The position numbers and the translations under genes were made by a program. 32,712 nt of DNA from assembly GCA_905210995.1 (NCBI GenBank), contig CAJLZE010000017.1:1-32712 (forward strand), in the 5' to 3' direction. Below, piece by piece: positions 14,667 through 22,422 of the stretch (positions are counted from its first letter, which is position 1; each line of letters begins with the position of its first letter). Under the pieces are notes generated by a model. It made no database searches. It was not told the DNA's origin and worked only from the letters and a program-made list of their open reading frames with translations. The stretch is from an uncultured Anaerotruncus sp. (GTDB lineage Bacteria; Bacillota; Clostridia; Oscillospirales; CAG-272).

Positions 14667-16089
14667 AAAAGAAGAAAACGAACTGATAAAAAACGACGGC
14701 ACTGCGGCGGACGCCGAAAATGCTGATAGCTCTCCCGACGCAAACTCCGCGCCGGAAGCGGAAGATGCGCGTGAGGCTTCCCCCGCCGCCGATGCCGGCA
14801 CGACGGAGAACACCCGCGGCGCCGACATACTGCCGCCCGCGGGCATTCCCGAAGCGGCACCGGGAAACGCCGGTGAATACAGGTGGAGCTTTGCCTCCGA
14901 AGCGGCACGCGCCGAAAAAACGCGCCGCAGCACGGCGCGACGCGGCGCCGTGGTATACGCCGCGGTAATGACATCGGCATTTCTCATATGCTTTGCCCTT
15001 CTCATCGTCGTTGCCGTGACCGCTCCGCGTCTGCCCGCTGGCGGCACGACGGGCGACGGCACGGTCGCTCCGCCGGAAGACACTGTGGTGGTCGAACGTC
15101 ACATTTACGTTCACGACGGCGTGAGCAGCGGCAAGCTGTCGGTATCCGAGATAAACGACAAGGTGAGCCCATCCGTCGTTGCGATATCGGTACGCAGGAC
15201 AGACGGCTCCGGCGTCGGCACCGGCATAATAAAGAGCAACGACGGGTATATCATAACGAACTACCACGTCGTTGAGAGCCATGTCTCGATCGAGGTGGTG
15301 ATGCGGGACGGCACGACGCACACCGCAAAATACATCGGCGGCAACGAGCTTTCGGATATCGCCGTTATAAAAGTAGACGCCGGTGAGCTCCCCGCGGCGG
15401 AATTCGGCGACTCGGATGCACTTGTCGTCGGCGAGCCGACGGTGGCTATCGGCACGCCGGGCGGGCTCGAATATGCCGGGACCGTAACGACCGGCGTTGT
15501 GTCGGCGGTAAGGCGGGACGTGAAGTTTCACGATACCGACGGGCTGCTTCAGAAGACGATGACGCTGATCCAGACGAGCACCCAGATAAACCCCGGCAAC
15601 TCGGGCGGTCCTCTCATCAACGGCGATGGACAGGTCATAGGCATAAACACCTACAAGATCCTCGGCACCGAATATGAAGGCATCGGCTTTGCCATCCCGA
15701 TAAACGGCGCAATGAAGATATGCGACGATATCATCGCGGGCAAGTCGGGCGACGACGGCGACGTTGCGTCAAAGGCAGCGCGACTCGGCGTATCCGGCTC
15801 GGCTGTGACAAAGGGCGAGGAATTCAGCTACTATGAAAACGGCAGAAAGAAAACGGTAAAGTCCGCACCTGCCGACGGCATCGTGGTGGTCGAATTCACC
15901 GACACGAAATACGACATCGCCTCAAAGCTGCGCACGGGAGATATAATAATCTCCATCGACGGCACGGCTACCACATCCATCGACGACGTCAGAGCTGTCG
16001 TGGCCCGGCACAAGGAGGGAGACACGGTGACGATAGTGTTTATCCGCTCGGGCAGCGAAATGAGCGCCGACGTCATACTCGGCTCATAA
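14659..16089 (+). CDS. htrA: HtrA/DegP-type membrane-anchored serine protease
   Basis: 477 residues. A disordered acidic Ala/Pro/Asp-rich cytoplasmic N-terminus of about 95 residues leads to one transmembrane helix (about 97-120), then a trypsin-like domain outside the cell with catalytic His203 (NYHVV), Asp233 (SDIAVIKVD) and Ser315 (NPGNSGGPL), and one C-terminal PDZ domain (about 370-470). HtrA degrades or refolds damaged exported proteins. The frame runs back to 14581 inside the kinase gene, but the ATG at 14659 has an SD-like GGTGA and begins the usual acidic tail. Its place behind a two-component pair resembles CssRS/HtrA-type secretion-stress control in Bacillus, a comparison and not proof. 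Confidence 0.95.
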   Translation: MSEKEENELIKNDGTAADAENADSSPDANSAPEAEDAREASPAADAGTTENTRGADILPPAGIPEAAPGNAGEYRWSFASEAARAEKTRRSTARRGAVVYAAVMTSAFLICFALLIVVAVTAPRLPAGGTTGDGTVAPPEDTVVVERHIYVHDGVSSGKLSVSEINDKVSPSVVAISVRRTDGSGVGTGIIKSNDGYIITNYHVVESHVSIEVVMRDGTTHTAKYIGGNELSDIAVIKVDAGELPAAEFGDSDALVVGEPTVAIGTPGGLEYAGTVTTGVVSAVRRDVKFHDTDGLLQKTMTLIQTSTQINPGNSGGPLINGDGQVIGINTYKILGTEYEGIGFAIPINGAMKICDDIIAGKSGDDGDVASKAARLGVSGSAVTKGEEFSYYENGRKKTVKSAPADGIVVVEFTDTKYDIASKLRTGDIIISIDGTATTSIDDVRAVVARHKEGDTVTIVFIRSGSEMSADVILGS

Positions 16090-16135
16090 AATAAAGTATC
16101 CCCGCCGCGCTGTGCGCGGCGGGGATACTTTATTT
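16089..16135. terminator. Bidirectional terminator between htrA and divIC
   Basis: A perfect 22-bp stem (16089-16110 with 16114-16135) with a TGT loop, GC-rich core and A/T-rich base, starting on the htrA stop codon. It ends both the htrA operon and the long minus-strand gene run. Confidence 0.96.
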
Positions 16136-16140
16136 GCGGT

Positions 16141-16452
16141 TTATTTGTTTATATCGGTATAATAAATTATCTCCTCGGGAAGCACCAGCCCGAGCTTTTT
16201 GCGTGCAACGCGCATGATGTATTCCTTATCCATCGGCGCGTCAAGCTCGTATTTCAGCTCGGCTGCGCGAACCTCTGCTTTTTCTATGCCCGCCTCAAGC
16301 TTTTTCTGCTCGCCGACAAGGCGGTTGTATTTTATAAGCATGCCGAATGAAGTGACAAGCAGGCACACGACCACGGCAAAAAGCGCGATCTTTACAAAGA
16401 ACCCCGCCTTACCGAGCGTCACCTTCCCGTAAAATCTTCCGCTTTCGTTCAT
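16141..16452 (-). CDS. divIC: Septum formation initiator DivIC/FtsB family
   Basis: 103 residues with the DivIC layout: a short cytoplasmic N-terminus, one transmembrane helix at about 19-41, then an extracellular coiled coil (KKLEAGIEKAEVRAAELKYEL) and the C-terminal YIMRVARKKLGLVLPEEIIYY block typical of the family. It acts with FtsL and DivIB/FtsQ in the divisome. The ATG at 16452 lies inside the end of yabQ (44-nt overlap), with SD GGAAG 9 nt upstream. It is the last gene before the terminator and keeps the Bacillus gene order yabP-yabQ-divIC. Confidence 0.93.
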   Translation of the reverse strand: MNESGRFYGKVTLGKAGFFVKIALFAVVVCLLVTSFGMLIKYNRLVGEQKKLEAGIEKAEVRAAELKYELDAPMDKEYIMRVARKKLGLVLPEEIIYYTDINK

Positions 16453-17122
16453 TTTTACCGACTTCCTTTTCTTTATTTACGATCTTATTTTGCAAAATAT
16501 TGTTTTGCGGAGCTTTGCTCCGGTTGACCGCAAGTTCACCCGACGCCGCAAAGCCTTCGCCTGCAAGCTGCAAAAGCCCGGCGCGGGCTCGCACGTCATA
16601 GCGCGCGATCCTTCTTTCCGCAACGGTGCGCGATATCGCCGATGCCGCACGTCCGAAGCCGCACGCCGTCATGCGCACCGCAAACACGACCGGAAAACAG
16701 ATATATGACACCGCCGCGCGCAAAACATAAACGATAAAGCTGCCGCACGCCCGAAATGGCACGCCGACCGTCTTGCGCCAGATATAAAAGCCCGAAAAGC
16801 CCGCAAGCAATCCCGAAAGACGGAATATCCCGTCGTCAACGGCATAGAACACGCACATCTCGGCGATCACCCATGCGACCGGGAACAGCACATCGGCAGC
16901 TCCGAGCAGCACCGACATCACCGCACGGTGCACCCTGCCCGTCCTTCCGACGACGCCTATGAGAGGAAGTGCCTTTTCGTAGTACCGCGGCGTGCCGCCG
17001 CCTCCCATCGAACGATAAAAAACAGTGATAAGGTCAAAAACAAGTCCCGCCGCAGCGCCGACAGCCGCAGAAAGCAGCAGCATGAGTGCCTGCGTGCGCG
17101 GGGAGATCTCCATGACCTCCAT
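16409..17122 (-). CDS. yabQ: Spore cortex biosynthesis protein YabQ
   Basis: YabQ is a membrane protein made in the mother cell during sporulation and needed for the spore cortex in Bacillus. This 237-residue protein has hydrophobic helices at about 10-32 (LMLLLSAAVGAAAGLVFDLI), around 65-100, and around 130-160, and a charged Lys/Arg/Asn-rich C-terminal tail. The FDLITVFYR segment is characteristic. The frame continues upstream into yabP as far as a TTG at 17197, but the ATG at 17122 lies 13 nt after the yabP stop; a second ATG at 17113 is possible. The gene overlaps divIC by 44 nt. The low-complexity tail is longer than in Bacillus YabQ. Confidence 0.88.
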   Translation of the reverse strand: MEVMEISPRTQALMLLLSAAVGAAAGLVFDLITVFYRSMGGGGTPRYYEKALPLIGVVGRTGRVHRAVMSVLLGAADVLFPVAWVIAEMCVFYAVDDGIFRLSGLLAGFSGFYIWRKTVGVPFRACGSFIVYVLRAAVSYICFPVVFAVRMTACGFGRAASAISRTVAERRIARYDVRARAGLLQLAGEGFAASGELAVNRSKAPQNNILQNKIVNKEKEVGKNERKRKILREGDAR

Positions 17123-17135
17123 GATCGCCTGCCGC

Positions 17136-17468
17136 TCAGCGACCGAAAAGCCCGCGCTTTTTCCGTCCGTTGACAGTGACGGGGCTTTGGTCCTCAAGAT
17201 AATATATACCGCTTATTTCTCCGTCAAGCGAAAGAAACCCACGGTCTGTGTCAAGCGCTCCGATATGAAGCCCGGTACCCTCGACCGTCATTTCTCCGCA
17301 TGAGGTCTCGGCGACAACGCTGTTTTCGTCAAAGCTTATTATCTCGCTGACCCCGGAGATGAGCATCGTCTTGCGGTCACGCACCGAAAATTCGTGCGTC
17401 GCCTTTTTTCCCTTTTCGGCGTCCCGCGGGCTTTCACCGCTGCCCTGATATCCCATTCCGTTATTCAC
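17136..17468 (-). CDS. yabP: Sporulation protein YabP
   Basis: YabP is a small sporulation protein needed, with YabQ, for cortex formation in Bacillus. Seen: HEFSVRDRKTMLISGVSEIISFDENSVVAETSCGEMTVEGTGLHIGALDTDRGFLSLDGEISGIYY-type beta-rich pattern in separate short blocks that match the family (RxxLxITGVxEVxSFDE, then GxLxIxGxxLHI, then LxLDGxIxxLxY). The frame extends to an ATG at 17522, but the GTG at 17466-17468 is chosen: it has a clear GGAGG 7 nt upstream and gives 110 residues, near the family's usual 100, while the ATG has no SD. The gene lies between rqcP and yabQ. Confidence 0.9.
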   Translation of the reverse strand: MNNGMGYQGSGESPRDAEKGKKATHEFSVRDRKTMLISGVSEIISFDENSVVAETSCGEMTVEGTGLHIGALDTDRGFLSLDGEISGIYYLEDQSPVTVNGRKKRGLFGR

Positions 17469-17550
17469 AGACTGTCCTCCCGCATATGACATTGAAGCGC
17501 CTGCAGCGCTCAAGAAAAGCATATGCGCGGGATTTTCTTTTTATGTTGCG

Positions 17551-17796
17551 TTATTGGCTGATTATTTCGTACATATCGGAGGCGTCTGCCTTGCCAACGT
17601 GTTCGCGCACATTGAGGACACGGAAAACGAGCTGACGCTGACCGAAGGACACCGTTACCTCGTCGCCCTCCTTAACGTCGTAAGACGCCTTTGCGACCTT
17701 TCCGTTTACCGATATATGCCCCGCGTCGCACGCATCGTTCGCAACGGTGCGTCTTTTTATCACGCGGGAGACCTTGAGATATTTATCAAGTCTCAT
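17551..17796 (-). CDS. rqcP: S4-domain RNA-binding protein RqcP (YabO/Hsp15-like)
   Basis: An 81-residue protein that is almost entirely an S4 RNA-binding domain: MRLDKYLKVSRVIKRRT, then NDACDAGHISVNGKVAK and YDVKEGDEVTV. RqcP binds the 50S subunit with the nascent-chain tRNA and works with RqcH in adding alanine tails to stalled peptides during ribosome quality control. An SD-like GGAAG is 12 nt from the ATG. A near-perfect promoter lies so close to the start that a transcript from it would be leaderless (see findings). It sits in the conserved flippase-mazG-rqcP-yabP order. Confidence 0.93.
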   Translation of the reverse strand: MRLDKYLKVSRVIKRRTVANDACDAGHISVNGKVAKASYDVKEGDEVTVSFGQRQLVFRVLNVREHVGKADASDMYEIISQ

Positions 17797-17802
17797 TATT
17801 AA

Positions 17803-17831
17803 ATTATACTTCCTTTCGGGCGCACTTTCAA
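17803..17831 (-). promoter_or_regulatory. Internal promoter immediately upstream of rqcP
   Basis: Minus strand TTGAAA (17826-17831) and TATAAT (17803-17808) with a 17-nt spacer. Only 6 nt (17797-17802) separate the -10 from the rqcP ATG, so the expected start is on or next to the ATG. The hexamers and spacing equal those of the ychF and ymfI promoters. Confidence 0.75.
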
Positions 17832-17864
17832 TACCGCTGCTGCGGCGTGAGCCGAATTTACAAA

Positions 17865-18686
17865 TTATTCACATTTTTCGTGCTTGATGCGATCCCATAT
17901 CGCGTCAAGCTCGGGCATAGTCATCTCGTCCGGGCGCCTGCCCTCTTTGGCAGCCTCTTTTTCGACGCGCTCGAAGCGGTCGATGAATTTGTTTACCGCC
18001 TTGCCGAGCGCCTTTTCGCTGTCAACGCCCAACTTGCGCGCAAGGCTCGTGACGGTAAGGAGCAGATCGCCTATCTCCTCCTCCATCGCTGCGGGATCAC
18101 CGGACTTTGCCGCTTCTGCGACCTCGGCGGTCTCCTCGTGCAGCTTGTCGATCACGGCATCTGCGGTGTCGAAGTCGAAGAACGACGCCTTTTTCCCCAC
18201 CTTCTGCGCGCGCATGAGCGCGGGGAGAGCGGGCGGAACGGCGCGCAGCTTTGACGTGAGGGTGTCGCGGTGCTTCTCCTCGCTCTTTATGGCATCCCAG
18301 TTCTTTATCACCTCATCCGGGGTGTCGGCTTTCACATTGCCGAAAACGTGCGGGTGACGGTGTACGAGCTTTTCACATATGTCGTTGGCGACATCGTTTA
18401 TATCGAATTCGCCGTCCTCGGCGGCTATCTGCGCATGAAACACGACCTGAAGGAGCACGTCGCCCAATTCCTCGCGCATGAGCTTAGGATCCTTGTTGTC
18501 GATCGCCTCAATGACCTCGTATGTCTCCTCTATGAACGACGAACGTATGCTCTCGTGCGTCTGCTCGCGGTCCCACGGGCAGCCGCCCTCGCCGCGCAGC
18601 ACGCGGTGTATCGTGCAGAGGTCTTCAAATGTGTATGTCCCCGGCTTTTTACCGGCGATGTATGCTATCATTTCTTTCTGCGTCAT
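17865..18686 (-). CDS. mazG: Nucleoside triphosphate pyrophosphohydrolase MazG
   Basis: 273 residues carrying two MazG domains in tandem. MazG converts (d)NTPs to NMPs and pyrophosphate, cleaning the nucleotide pool. The N-terminal domain shows GGCPWDREQTHESI, then the metal-binding E53-E54-x2-E57 (EETYEVIEA) and EELGDVLLQVVFHA at 72-85; the second has KLHEETAEVAEA and EEEIGDLLLTV. The Bacillus neighbour YabN carries an extra N-terminal tetrapyrrole-methylase-like domain that is absent here. The gene starts within the end of the flippase gene (38-nt overlap), so it is coupled to it, and 68 nt separate it from rqcP. Confidence 0.96.
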   Translation of the reverse strand: MTQKEMIAYIAGKKPGTYTFEDLCTIHRVLRGEGGCPWDREQTHESIRSSFIEETYEVIEAIDNKDPKLMREELGDVLLQVVFHAQIAAEDGEFDINDVANDICEKLVHRHPHVFGNVKADTPDEVIKNWDAIKSEEKHRDTLTSKLRAVPPALPALMRAQKVGKKASFFDFDTADAVIDKLHEETAEVAEAAKSGDPAAMEEEIGDLLLTVTSLARKLGVDSEKALGKAVNKFIDRFERVEKEAAKEGRRPDEMTMPELDAIWDRIKHEKCE

Positions 18687-20376
18687 TTTTATTTATTCCC
18701 CTTATTTGTTTTTCCGATCTTACAGTGCCGAACATTCCTGTTTTGCCGAGAAAACGCGCTATCTTTTCGCCGCCGGGCAGTATTTCGATGTCGGCGGCTG
18801 TCACGGCACGCGATCTCAGCGCCGCGCAGACATATATCAGCACCGCGGCGGCTATCGCCGCGATCAGCGCGACGGCATTTCCCGCACCGACGCGGATAAG
18901 CAGGGCATAAAGCCCCGCAGCCGTACCGACCGCAACGGCAGACGACGCTGCAGTGCGCAGAAGCTGACGGACAGTCCCGCTCCCCGCCGCCGGAGTGTAT
19001 CTGCGGACGAATGCAAGGTTTACGAGCATTACGGTCACGCCGCAGAGAACCGTGCTGACGGGTGCGCCGTAGATTCCGAGCGGCGAGCCGACGAGAAGAT
19101 ATTCCGACGCGACCTTTACCGCAGTTCCCGCCGCGATGGATATTATCGGCAGCGAGAGATGCTCCCAAGCCTGAAGCACCGCATTTGTGACGGTGATAAG
19201 GCAGGAAAAGACGACCGACGACGCAAGCACCGACAGAAGCGGCGCCGACGAGGCGACGGCGGATGCCTGCGACGGATATATCAGCTCAAGTACCGGGCGC
19301 GCAAATACCGCAAGCCCGAGAGACGCCGGCACCGCAGCGCCGAGCGTTATCCTGAACGCCGTGCGTTTTACCGCGGCCGCGGTGCCCGGCTCTCCCGCCG
19401 CGACCGCAGCCGAAAGAGCGGGAACGAGCGACATAGCCACCGGCGTTATCAACGCCACCGGCAGATTGAAAAGCGGCACGGCAAGGTTTGCGTATCCGCT
19501 GTAAAGTGCGAGAGCGGTGTCATACGCCCAGCCGGACGACACGAGCCTGCCCGTGATGATAGCGGTGTCGGCAAGACCCGCAATACTCGTGACCGATGCG
19601 CTGACAGTGACCGGCAGTGCGATCTTTATCATTTCGGCAGCTATGCGGCGGCGCGGCGTATAAGACGACGCTGCGGTGTAAAGCCCGCGCGCGGTCTTTG
19701 TATACGGAAAGCTCAGCTTTCTCACCGTAAGATAGAGCGCGCCCGCGGCAACGCCGACGGTAAGCCCCGCTATTGCCGCGGCAGCCGTGTCGGACGGGTC
19801 CGCTCCGCGCGATATCGCGGCATAGGCAAGCCCCATGCCCAGCACGAGCTTTGACACCGACTCGATGAGCTGAGACACCGCGGTCGGCAGCATTATCTCA
19901 TGCCCCTGAAAATATCCGCGCACGGCGCTCGACACGCAGATGAAGAAAAGCGTGGGCGAGATCGCCTTTATTGCGGGCTCGGCTCCCGGAATGCTTATCC
20001 ACTCCGAAAAAATACCCGCACAGAAATAAAGTATCGCGCTGCCGGCCGCGCCGAGCGGCAAAAGCAGGCGCAGCGACACGCCGAATATGCGCCCGACCTC
20101 CGCGCGGTCGCCCCGTGCCGAGCTTTTCGCCGTCATCATTGACAGCGCTACGGGCAGCCCGGATGTCGAAAACGTGAGAAGCAGTATATAAATGTGGTAT
20201 GCGGACGAAAAATACGCCATGCCCTCTATCCCGATAAGCCCCAGCATCGGGATCTTGAAGAGCAGACCTATTACCTTGCATATCAGCGTGGACACCGAGA
20301 GTATCAGCATCCCGCCGACATATCTTTTTTCGGCTTTTTTTCTTACGGCGGCAGCGCCCGATTCGTTTACGCTCAC
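18649..20376 (-). CDS. Polysaccharide/lipid flippase of the MVF (SpoVB/YabM) family
   Basis: A 575-residue multipass membrane protein with about 14 hydrophobic helices. The N-terminal TLICKVIGLLFKIPMLGLIGIEGMAYFSSAYHIY and TSGLPVALSMM segments, read in short pieces, match SpoVB/YabM-type members of the MOP superfamily, which move lipid-linked wall or polysaccharide precursors across the membrane. The gene position before mazG and rqcP equals yabM in Bacillus. SpoVB itself is a cortex-specific flippase and is the other candidate. The start is a GTG at 20374-20376 with a strong SD AGGAGG 8 nt away. A charged C-terminal tail of about 50 residues overlaps the mazG start. Confidence 0.9.
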   Translation of the reverse strand: MSVNESGAAAVRKKAEKRYVGGMLILSVSTLICKVIGLLFKIPMLGLIGIEGMAYFSSAYHIYILLLTFSTSGLPVALSMMTAKSSARGDRAEVGRIFGVSLRLLLPLGAAGSAILYFCAGIFSEWISIPGAEPAIKAISPTLFFICVSSAVRGYFQGHEIMLPTAVSQLIESVSKLVLGMGLAYAAISRGADPSDTAAAAIAGLTVGVAAGALYLTVRKLSFPYTKTARGLYTAASSYTPRRRIAAEMIKIALPVTVSASVTSIAGLADTAIITGRLVSSGWAYDTALALYSGYANLAVPLFNLPVALITPVAMSLVPALSAAVAAGEPGTAAAVKRTAFRITLGAAVPASLGLAVFARPVLELIYPSQASAVASSAPLLSVLASSVVFSCLITVTNAVLQAWEHLSLPIISIAAGTAVKVASEYLLVGSPLGIYGAPVSTVLCGVTVMLVNLAFVRRYTPAAGSGTVRQLLRTAASSAVAVGTAAGLYALLIRVGAGNAVALIAAIAAAVLIYVCAALRSRAVTAADIEILPGGEKIARFLGKTGMFGTVRSEKQIRGINKNDAERNDSIHRR

Positions 20377-20449
20377 TGGATCTTCCTCCTGTATTACATG
20401 AAATTATATGAGCGCAGAACGGTCAACTTTCCGCCGCACGCGGGCTGTA

Positions 20450-21937
20450 TCAGAAAGGATATTCGATAAAGAAGTCCTCTATACCGCGGCACAGCTCGGC
20501 GCATTTGTTTTCACGCAGATATTCAAACGGATATTTCGGGTTGAAGAGCCTGCGAATGACCGGGCGCGAGCCGTCGGCGGGGTGGAGCCGCACAAGCTTC
20601 GTCACGGCGCCAGCCCCCACCGCGAGAATGGTGTGGACCTCCTCCATCATGTATATATTGTAGCGTCCCTCGGTGCCGTCAAGGGCAAAGCCGACATTTT
20701 CAAAATTTCCGACGGTGTTTTTCTGGCGGTACATATAATAAGGGCTGTACCCCGCCTGCTGCGCCTTTATCTGCGAATAATCGACGCATTTGCCCACGTC
20801 GCCGCCGCGTATCGAATAAATACCGGAGGTCTGGCGCAGATCGGCAGCCTTTTTCACGCAGAAGGTGTGCACGGTTATGTTTTCGGGGCGAAGAGCCAGT
20901 ATGCCGTCCATCGTCGCCGAAAAGCGCGTGAAGGTGTCGCCCGGCAGCCCCGCGATAAGATCGGTGTTAACGCACGGGATCCCCGATGCGCGGGCATCCG
21001 AATATGCACGCAGAAAATCCTCGACGGTGTGCGAACGCCCGACGCCCGAGAGCACCTCGGGGCAGAGCGACTGAGGGTTCACGCTTATGCGCGTCACGCC
21101 GCAGGCTGCCGCAACATTCAGCTTTTCGGGAGTTATGGTGTCGGGTCTGCCGGCTTCGAACGTCAGCTCCTCAAGCGAGCCGATATCTATATTCTCAGCC
21201 ACAGCCGAAAGAAGCGTGCCTATCTGCTCGGGCGTGAGTATCGACGGCGTTCCGCCGCCGACATAGACCGTCTTTACTCTCAGCCCCAGCCTTTTTGCGG
21301 CGCCGGTCACAGCGCGGATATCGCAGCACAGTCTTTCAACGTACTCGGGTATCAGCGAAAGCAACCGCTGCGACGTATACGAAACGAAAGAGCAATACGC
21401 GCAGCGCGTCGGGCAAAACGGTATAGATATGTAGACCGAGCAGTCCTGCGGGGCGGGCGAGCCGATTATCTTCTGCTCGTTGAGCGCGACCTCGGTGGCA
21501 AGCGCCGCCTTTTTCGGGAATGCCATATAGCGGCTCGTGAGCATTTTCTTGACACGGGTCTTGCTCATGCCGCCGAGAAGCATCTCTGTCGCGACCTTTG
21601 ACGGACGCACACCGGTGAGCATTCCCCATGACGGGCGGTATTCGAGCAGCGAACCGAGCGCACCTATGACGGCGCCGCCGACCGCAAGCTTCGCGCAGCG
21701 CTCGTCGGTCATGCCGTCCTCTTTTGCCTGCGTCCTCTCCGCCTCAAACGATCGCTCGCCGAGCATGGCGCGTGCCGAGGCTGAATATCCGCCCTCGGCG
21801 CGGACGAGCTTTACCCACAGCTCGGGTTTGTCGGGCGACGGCTCCTCGGTGTCAGAGAATTTTTCGCCGGGAAAGAATATCATGCAAAGAGTCTGAACGT
21901 AATATCTGTTCAGGTCTCCGTCGAGATGGATTATCAT
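20450..21937 (-). CDS. hemZ: Oxygen-independent coproporphyrinogen III oxidase-like radical SAM protein HemZ
   Basis: 495 residues. The radical-SAM cluster CxxxCxxC is Cys175, Cys179 and Cys182 (CPTRCAYC), preceded by ISIPF; the SAM-binding GGGTP is at 227-231 and the HemN-type DLIAGLPGD motif follows. The N-terminal domain of about 165 residues before the radical-SAM core, with RPSWGMLTGVRPSK, is typical of HemZ rather than HemN or HemW. It would act on porphyrinogen or a related anaerobic pathway in the cytoplasm; no other heme gene is in the window. The start at 21937 is 2 nt after the dtd stop, so the genes are tightly coupled. Confidence 0.94.
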   Translation of the reverse strand: MIIHLDGDLNRYYVQTLCMIFFPGEKFSDTEEPSPDKPELWVKLVRAEGGYSASARAMLGERSFEAERTQAKEDGMTDERCAKLAVGGAVIGALGSLLEYRPSWGMLTGVRPSKVATEMLLGGMSKTRVKKMLTSRYMAFPKKAALATEVALNEQKIIGSPAPQDCSVYISIPFCPTRCAYCSFVSYTSQRLLSLIPEYVERLCCDIRAVTGAAKRLGLRVKTVYVGGGTPSILTPEQIGTLLSAVAENIDIGSLEELTFEAGRPDTITPEKLNVAAACGVTRISVNPQSLCPEVLSGVGRSHTVEDFLRAYSDARASGIPCVNTDLIAGLPGDTFTRFSATMDGILALRPENITVHTFCVKKAADLRQTSGIYSIRGGDVGKCVDYSQIKAQQAGYSPYYMYRQKNTVGNFENVGFALDGTEGRYNIYMMEEVHTILAVGAGAVTKLVRLHPADGSRPVIRRLFNPKYPFEYLRENKCAELCRGIEDFFIEYPF

Positions 21938-21939
21938 TG

Positions 21940-22404
21940 TCAGATACCTGCCTTTCCGAGCAGCACCCTGCTGTCAAGTGTAAGAGTGACGGGACCGTCG
22001 TTGCAGAGGCTCACCTGCATATCGGCTCCGAATATGCCGTTGCCGACGGCGATGCCGCACGCGGCGAGCCGCGCCGAAAAATAGCCGTAAAGTCTTTTTG
22101 CCTCGTCGGGCGCCGCAGCGCCGGTAAAGCTCGGTCGGTTGCCGTGACGGTAATCGGCAAGCAGCGTGAAGTTTGAAACGACAAGAGCGCCGCCGCCGAT
22201 GTCGAGCATCGAGCGGTTCATTTTTCCGTTTTCGTCCTCGAATATGCGCAGCTTCGAAATTTTCGCAGCGAGCGCATCTGCGTCTGCGGTGCTGTCCCCC
22301 GCGGCGACGCCGAGCAGGATGAGAAGCCCTCTCCCGCAGCTTCCGGTAACGCTGCCGTTCACCGTGACCTCTGCCGACTTAACGCGTTGTAATACCACGA
22401 TCAT
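21940..22404 (-). CDS. dtd: D-aminoacyl-tRNA deacylase
   Basis: DTD hydrolyses D-amino acids mischarged on tRNA (and glycyl-tRNA(Ala)), protecting translation. 154 residues, with N-terminal MIVVLQRVKSAEVTVNG, the active-site SNFTL at 77-81 with Thr80, GNRPSF at 88-93, and the C-terminal NDGPVT cross-dimer loop at 135-140. The usual SQFTL has Asn instead of Gln at 78, a small departure. It lies 18 nt after rsh and 2 nt before hemZ; rsh-dtd adjacency is common in Firmicutes. Confidence 0.95.
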   Translation of the reverse strand: MIVVLQRVKSAEVTVNGSVTGSCGRGLLILLGVAAGDSTADADALAAKISKLRIFEDENGKMNRSMLDIGGGALVVSNFTLLADYRHGNRPSFTGAAAPDEAKRLYGYFSARLAACGIAVGNGIFGADMQVSLCNDGPVTLTLDSRVLLGKAGI

Positions 22405-22422
22405 TGTGTCTCTCCTTGAAGA

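Noticed and set aside
17469..17522. ATG start for yabP at 17522
   Set aside because: It has no SD and gives an extra N-terminus; the GTG at 17468 has GGAGG at 7 nt and a family-like length.
20403..20426. TATAAT with TTGACC upstream of the flippase gene
   Set aside because: The spacer is only 12 nt, far from the 16-18 nt needed for a sigma-A promoter.
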